DNA from: an uncultured Oscillospiraceae bacterium
GTDB lineage: Bacteria > Bacillota > Clostridia > Oscillospirales > Oscillospiraceae
DNA: 64,000 bases
NCBI GenBank assembly: GCA_934591705.1
Contig: CAKTPM010000004.1
Coordinates: 1 to 64,000, forward strand
Direction of reading: 5' to 3'
The notes under the pieces are model-generated. The model worked only from the letters and a program-made list of their open reading frames with translations. It ran no database searches and was not told the origin of the DNA. Positions 62,184 through 64,000 of the stretch are shown here, in pieces. Numbering within the stretch: position 1 is the first letter of the stretch; each line of letters begins with the position of its first letter. A program made the translations under genes and the position numbers.

Positions 62184-62225
62184 AAGAGAATTCCCAAGGT
62201 GCCCGGCACCTTGGGAATTCTTTTG
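62184..62225. terminator. Bidirectional intrinsic terminator
   Basis: AGAATTCCCAAGGTGCC and GGCACCTTGGGAATTCTTTT pair as a 17-bp stem with almost no loop. Confidence 0.9.
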
Positions 62226-62258
62226 CGCTTTTTCGTTTCTTTTTTGCAGGTATCTCGC

Positions 62259-63176
62259 TTACAGCCCGTCGATATAGCGGCAGGCGGCCAGGGCCGCCAC
62301 AGCGCCGTCCGCCACGGCGGTGGTGAGCTGGCGGGTGGTCTTGCTGCGGCAGTCGCCGGCCACGAACACACCCGGCGTGTCGGTGCAGCAGTACTCGTCT
62401 GTGTCAAAGTAGCCGTAGGAGTTGAGCTTGGTGAGCTCGGCAAAGGCCTCGTTTTCCGGGATGAGGCCGATGGCGATGAAAAGGCCGTCGCAGTCCACAT
62501 GGCCGGTCTCGCCGGTGGCGGTGTTGAGCGTATCGATGCCCCGGAGAGCGCCGTTTTCCACGGTGTAGCCGGTGAGCTTCATGTTGGTGTGCTTTTCCAC
62601 ATTGTCTTTGGCAAAGAGGATGTCCTGGAGCTTCTTTTCTCCCGTGAAGGTGGGCAGATCCTGAAGCATGATGACCTTTTTGCACTTGCCCGCCAGCAGA
62701 ATGGCCTCCTGCAGGGCGGAGTTGCCGCCGCCGGCCACGGCCACCGTCTGGCCGGAATAGAAGTCACCGTCGCACACGGCGCAGAAGCTGATGCCCTCGC
62801 CCACCAGCTCGTTCTCGCCGGGGAGCCCCAGCATCCTGTGCTTGACGCCGGTGGCCAGCACCACGGCGCGGCCCTCAAAGGTGCTGCCCTCCTGGGTGAT
62901 GACCAGGCGCCTGTCGCCCTCCGGCACCACCTTGATGACCCGCTCCAGCTCCACCTCGGCCCCTTGGGCCATGATCTGCGCAAAGAAGCGGTCGGCAAAT
63001 TCGTTGCCGGACATTTGCAGGGTGCCGGGATAGTTCTCCACCTTGGGGGAATAGGTGATCTGGCCGCCGAAGCCGTGCTTTTCCAGCACCAGCACGCTCT
63101 TGCCGTTGCGCAGGCCATAGAGGGCCGCGGTCATGCCGGCGGGGCCGCCGCCGACTACGATGATGTCATACAGCAT
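62259..63176 (-). CDS. trxB: Thioredoxin reductase
   Basis: The product is 305 aa. The FAD loop is IIVVGGGPAGMTAALYGLRN, the redox disulfide is CAVCDG, the NAD(P) loop is AVAGGGNSALQEA, and GVFVAGDCRSKTTRQ is the second FAD motif. It reduces thioredoxin-like domains, possibly including the one fused to the next protein, NrdD, whose gene ends upstream on the same strand. AAGGAGAG lies before the ATG. Confidence 0.94.
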   Translation of the reverse strand: MLYDIIVVGGGPAGMTAALYGLRNGKSVLVLEKHGFGGQITYSPKVENYPGTLQMSGNEFADRFFAQIMAQGAEVELERVIKVVPEGDRRLVITQEGSTFEGRAVVLATGVKHRMLGLPGENELVGEGISFCAVCDGDFYSGQTVAVAGGGNSALQEAILLAGKCKKVIMLQDLPTFTGEKKLQDILFAKDNVEKHTNMKLTGYTVENGALRGIDTLNTATGETGHVDCDGLFIAIGLIPENEAFAELTKLNSYGYFDTDEYCCTDTPGVFVAGDCRSKTTRQLTTAVADGAVAALAACRYIDGL

Positions 63177-63240
63177 GTTTTTCTCTCCTTATAGTGCTTC
63201 GGGGGTGCCGGCGGCACCCCCGAGATCAGAATGGTTCAGC

Positions 63241-64000
63241 TTAGCTCTTCAGGGACATGAGATAGCCCTTGATGTCGGAGACGCCCTTGAACTTCAGGAA
63301 GTCCTCCCCCTGGGGCAGCACCAGCGTAGGGGCCTGCTTCACGCCGTAGTGGTTGGTGAGCTCCAGGTTCTCGGTGGCCACCAGCTTGGTGTAGCCGATG
63401 CCGGCCTTGTCCAGAAGGGCCATGGCCAGCTTGCAGTTGGGGCAGGTTTGGCTCACGAACAGCAGCGCGCCGGAGATATCCTCCCGGGCCGCGGCCACCG
63501 GGGCCTCACAGGCGGCCTGCTCCGCAGCGGCCTCCGCGGGCTGGCTGTGGCGCAGGTGGGAGCTGCCGATGTCATAGACCCGGCGGTCCTTGAACTCCTG
63601 GGCCTTACCGTCGTTCCAGTTCTGCACCGGGCGGTAGTAGCCGGTGATGCGGCTGTAGACCTCGGTCTTGGAGCCGCAGTGGGGGCAGGTGTACTGCTCG
63701 CCGGCCAGGTAGCCGTGATCCCGGCACACGCTGTAGGTGGGGCTGATGGTGTAGTAGGGGAGCTTGTAGTTCTCGGCGATCTTCCGCACCAGGGCGGCGG
63801 CGGCCTGCCAGTCGGGGAGCTTTTCACCCAGGAAGGCGTGGAACACCGTGCCGGAGGTGTAGAGCGTCTGCAGCTCATCCTGCACATCCAGGGCGGAGAA
63901 GATGTCCTCCGTGTAGCCCACGGGCAGGTGGCTGGAGTTGGTGTAGTAGGGGGTGCCGTTCTCGTTGGCGGTGATGATGTCGGGATACTGCTCCTTGTCG
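63241..64000 (-). CDS. nrdD: Anaerobic ribonucleotide reductase C-terminus fused to a thioredoxin-like domain (5' end outside window)
   Basis: The frame is open to the window edge, so about 252 C-terminal residues are seen. They include SSHLPVGYTEDIF and TSGTVFHAFLGE, the zinc ribbon (CRDHG...CPHCGSKTEVYSR), and the glycyl radical segment ITGYYRPVQNWNDGKAQEF, all NrdD features. After about 45 linker residues comes an extra domain of about 75 residues with CPNCKLAM, a thioredoxin/glutaredoxin-type CxxC, and the cis-Pro motif QAPTLVLPQG. NrdD makes deoxynucleotides without oxygen; the fused domain may be its own reductant. Confidence 0.92.
   Translation of the reverse strand, partial: DKEQYPDIITANENGTPYYTNSSHLPVGYTEDIFSALDVQDELQTLYTSGTVFHAFLGEKLPDWQAAAALVRKIAENYKLPYYTISPTYSVCRDHGYLAGEQYTCPHCGSKTEVYSRITGYYRPVQNWNDGKAQEFKDRRVYDIGSSHLRHSQPAEAAAEQAACEAPVAAAREDISGALLFVSQTCPNCKLAMALLDKAGIGYTKLVATENLELTNHYGVKQAPTLVLPQGEDFLKFKGVSDIKGYLMSLKS

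Noticed and set aside
1..64000. tRNA or rRNA genes
   Set aside because: None was recognised by eye in any intergenic stretch; a dedicated search was not possible.

Overview
The window looks like chromosome from a GC-rich, strictly anaerobic, probably spore-forming gut Clostridium relative (Oscillospiraceae-like). This is inferred from strong GC bias with canonical sigma-A promoters and AAGGAGG ribosome binding sites, an electron-bifurcating [FeFe] hydrogenase, an anaerobic ribonucleotide reductase, a V-type ATPase, glycogen metabolism and a PdaB-like deacetylase. No rRNA or tRNA gene was seen.

Layout. 1-4.0 kb: three exported surface proteins in a row. 4.0-8.3 kb: Nudix hydrolase, YgjP-like metalloprotein, a DUF2156-GNAT fusion, a flavodoxin-ferredoxin protein and a lipoprotein with a Cys-His-Asp transglutaminase-like core. 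8.4-15.2 kb: a complete type II-C CRISPR-Cas locus (tracrRNA, 1086-aa Cas9, Cas1, Cas2, 13 repeats/12 spacers). It is preceded by the collinear remains of a second copy (a cas9 fragment and an array end), so that a 120-bp direct repeat brackets the intact module. 15.2-20.6 kb: deacetylase, FAD protein, and a P-type ATPase behind a probable yybP-ykoY manganese riboswitch. 20.6-28.0 kb: V-ATPase operon (E, DUF2764, A, B, D, I, K) with two promoters and a structured leader RNA. Its proteolipid keeps the residues that bind Na+ in Enterococcus NtpK. 28-40.6 kb: threonine ammonia-lyase, then housekeeping genes (TrmH-family methylase, dprA, topA, trmFO, plsX, acpP, rnc) and, on the other strand, rsmI, a TrmN6-like methylase, ferredoxin, YdcF and udk. 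40.7-46 kb: an Ig-like membrane protein and the HydABC-type bifurcating hydrogenase. 46-49 kb: ABC exporter, YlmH-like protein, DUF896. 49-57.2 kb: glgB-glgC-glgD-glgA-glgP. 57.2-60.3 kb: zur-znuA-znuC-znuB behind a perfect Zur/Fur box. 60.6-64 kb: NSS Na+ symporter, thioredoxin reductase and the 3' part of an NrdD fused to a thioredoxin-like domain.

The genes combine into recognisable themes. Na+ economy is represented by a predicted Na+ V-ATPase and an NSS symporter. Metal homeostasis is represented by a Mn riboswitch on a P-type pump and a Zur-controlled Zn importer. Anaerobic redox is represented by the hydrogenase, ferredoxin, NrdD and TrxB. Carbon storage is the glg operon, and phage defence is the CRISPR locus. 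The least ordinary part is the CRISPR region: promoters inside each repeat read against the cas genes, and a decayed duplicate lies beside the intact locus.
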